DNA from: an uncultured Terrimonas sp.
GTDB taxonomy: Bacteria > Bacteroidota > Bacteroidia > Chitinophagales > Chitinophagaceae
Assembly (NCBI GenBank): GCA_946886925.1
Contig: CAMPJQ010000012.1
Location: 1-16,348 of the forward strand
DNA: 16,348 nt
Direction of reading: 5' to 3'
Shown: positions 15,474-16,348 of the stretch, one piece after another
Layout of the letters: each line of letters opens with the position of its first letter
How positions within the stretch are numbered: position 1 is the stretch's first letter
Made by a program: the position numbers and the translations under genes
Notes under the pieces: model-generated
What the model saw: the letters and a program-made list of their open reading frames with translations, nothing else
Databases searched by the model: none
Told to the model about the DNA's origin: nothing

Positions 15474-16223
15474 CTATTTATCAATAAGGCTTGCCGCAGA
15501 AAGATATTCTTTATTTAACCTTGCAATATTATCTACAGAAATTTCTTTGGGGCAAACAGCTTCACACGCTTCCGTCATAGTACATGAACCAAAACCTTCC
15601 TTATCCATTTGCTCTACCAGGTTGAGTACCCGGCTCTTTTTCTCGGGTGCACCCTGGGGCAATAAAGCCAGGTGAGCAACTTTAGCAGATACAAACAGCA
15701 TCGCTGAACTGTTTTTGCAGGCTGCTACGCAGGCGCCGCATCCTATGCAGGCAGCAGCCGCAAAGGACTGGTCTGCTTTTTCTTTTTCAACAGGAATAGC
15801 GTTCCCGTCTACTGCATTACCTGTGTTTACCGAAATATAACCGCCTGCCTGTATGATCCTGTCGAAAGCGTGACGATCCACAATAAGATCTTTAATTACG
15901 GGAAACGCATTGGCGCGCCAGGGTTCTACTACAACGGTGTCTCCATCTTTAAATGCTCTCATATGCAACTGGCAGGTGGTAGTGCCATGCCATGGGCCAT
16001 GCGGGCGTCCATTGATGTACATAGAGCACATGCCGCAAATGCCTTCACGGCAGTCATGATCAAAGGCTATAGGTTCCCTGTTCTCTTCAATTAATTTTTC
16101 ATTAAGTACGTCGAACATTTCGAGGAACGACATTTCTGAAGAAATATCTTTTACCTGGTAGGTTTCAAAATGTCCCCTGTCGCTTTTGTTTTTTTGTTTC
16201 CACACCTTTAAGGTGAGGTTCAT
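15474..16223 (-). CDS. sdhB: Succinate dehydrogenase/fumarate reductase iron-sulfur subunit
   Basis: A 249-residue electron-transfer subunit of complex II, linking the FAD subunit to the membrane menaquinone site. The 2Fe-2S ligands are C58, C63, C66 and C84 in [10 protein letters not shown] and TTTCQLHM. The 4Fe-4S ligands are C159, C162 and C165 (CIGCGAC), with C169. The 3Fe-4S region has C214 and C220, and C224 lies in CEAVCP. The long loop between C66 and C84 containing [10 protein letters not shown] is typical of the Bacteroidota/epsilon-type SdhB. The frame is open to 16298; I chose the ATG at 16223 because [10 protein letters not shown] matches the family's first strand, whereas the upstream residues are translated AT repeats. 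MDHYTMNL at 16238 is an alternative. In Bacteroidota sdhA normally lies just upstream, but the 125 bp available show no SdhA C-terminus. Confidence 0.93.
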   Translation of the reverse strand: MNLTLKVWKQKNKSDRGHFETYQVKDISSEMSFLEMFDVLNEKLIEENREPIAFDHDCREGICGMCSMYINGRPHGPWHGTTTCQLHMRAFKDGDTVVVEPWRANAFPVIKDLIVDRHAFDRIIQAGGYISVNTGNAVDGNAIPVEKEKADQSFAAAACIGCGACVAACKNSSAMLFVSAKVAHLALLPQGAPEKKSRVLNLVEQMDKEGFGSCTMTEACEAVCPKEISVDNIARLNKEYLSAASLIDK

Positions 16224-16255
16224 TGTATAATGGTCCATATATACTAATGCGTTAA

Positions 16256-16281
16256 TTTGAAAATTTGAAAATTTGAAAATA
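16256..16281. repeat. Short tandem repeat of an 8-bp AT-rich unit
   Basis: Three consecutive copies of TTTGAAAA (the last followed by TA) lie 33 bp upstream of the sdhB ATG. The unit contains a Bacteroidota-like TTTG on the plus strand. The repeat looks intergenic; no function is evident. Confidence 0.7.
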
Positions 16282-16348
16282 AATACATTAACTGCCACAC
16301 AAAGCCTGGAATCCGTCCCTTTGACGATGATATTATTTTAGATAATAT

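Noticed and set aside
16256..16281. TTTGAAAA tandem as a CRISPR-like array
   Set aside because: Units are 8 bp and directly abutting with no spacers; no cas genes are present.
16224..16298. Longer SdhB starting at 16298
   Set aside because: The added residues translate the TTTGAAAA tandem repeat; the family's first strand begins at MNLTLKVW.
1..16348. A defence, toxin-antitoxin, biosynthetic or mobile-element system
   Set aside because: No nuclease, toxin, integrase, transposase, reverse transcriptase, NRPS/PKS or terminal inverted repeats were recognised on either strand.

Overview
The window looks like ordinary chromosome from a member of the Bacteroidota, most likely a Chitinophagaceae-type organism. 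The DNA is AT-rich. Ribosome-binding sites are weak or absent. Several genes are preceded by the Bacteroidota housekeeping promoter element TAnnTTTG. There is a lipoprotein with an acidic/lysine-rich stretch after the lipobox cysteine, and the protein families (M42 peptidase, LuxE-like acyltransferase, cytidylate kinase with a GWSSCGKST P-loop, SdhB with the long 2Fe-2S loop) are of the type common in this phylum. The taxonomic call is an inference from gene content, not from a marker such as rRNA. No rRNA, tRNA, insertion sequence, CRISPR array, phage or conjugative gene was seen.

Layout. 1-4037 (minus strand): a lipoprotein and a UbiA-like membrane protein whose TTG start overlaps the lipoprotein stop. 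Then come an M42 aminopeptidase with its own promoter box, a 56-residue membrane protein carrying YIDPGSGSY, and a two-part kinase-like/SAM-methyltransferase protein whose start overlaps the small gene's stop. 4075-5082 (plus): a LuxE-like acyl transferase, divergent from the lipoprotein with only 37 bp between starts. 5309-7071 (minus): a Gfo/Idh/MocA oxidoreductase downstream of cytidylate kinase. 7142-7173: a strong minus-strand terminator. 7194-9724 (minus): clpC, broken by a one-base deletion inside the first Walker A motif. 9968-10348 (plus): a STAS-domain protein. 10416-12730 (minus): an RluD-type pseudouridine synthase and a GH5 glycoside hydrolase. 12859-13608 (plus): lipB with a promoter box only 5 bp before its ATG. 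13613-16223 (minus): an exported fibronectin-III-like protein, an ACC deaminase/D-cysteine desulfhydrase-like PLP enzyme, and sdhB. The last 125 bp hold a short tandem AT-rich repeat.

Functionally this is mostly housekeeping: protein quality control (ClpC), nucleotide synthesis (Cmk), rRNA modification (RluD), protein lipoylation (LipB) and respiration (SdhB), plus peptide and polysaccharide degradation (M42, GH5). I found no complete new defence or mobile system. The items most worth attention are the clpC frameshift, the coupled YIDPGSGSY small protein plus kinase-like/methyltransferase protein, the orphan LuxE-like protein, and the probable leaderless lipB transcript. No gene-free stretch exceeds 300 bp. 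The largest (5083-5308, 226 bp, between convergent genes; 9725-9967, 243 bp, between divergent genes) hold no further gene I can support.
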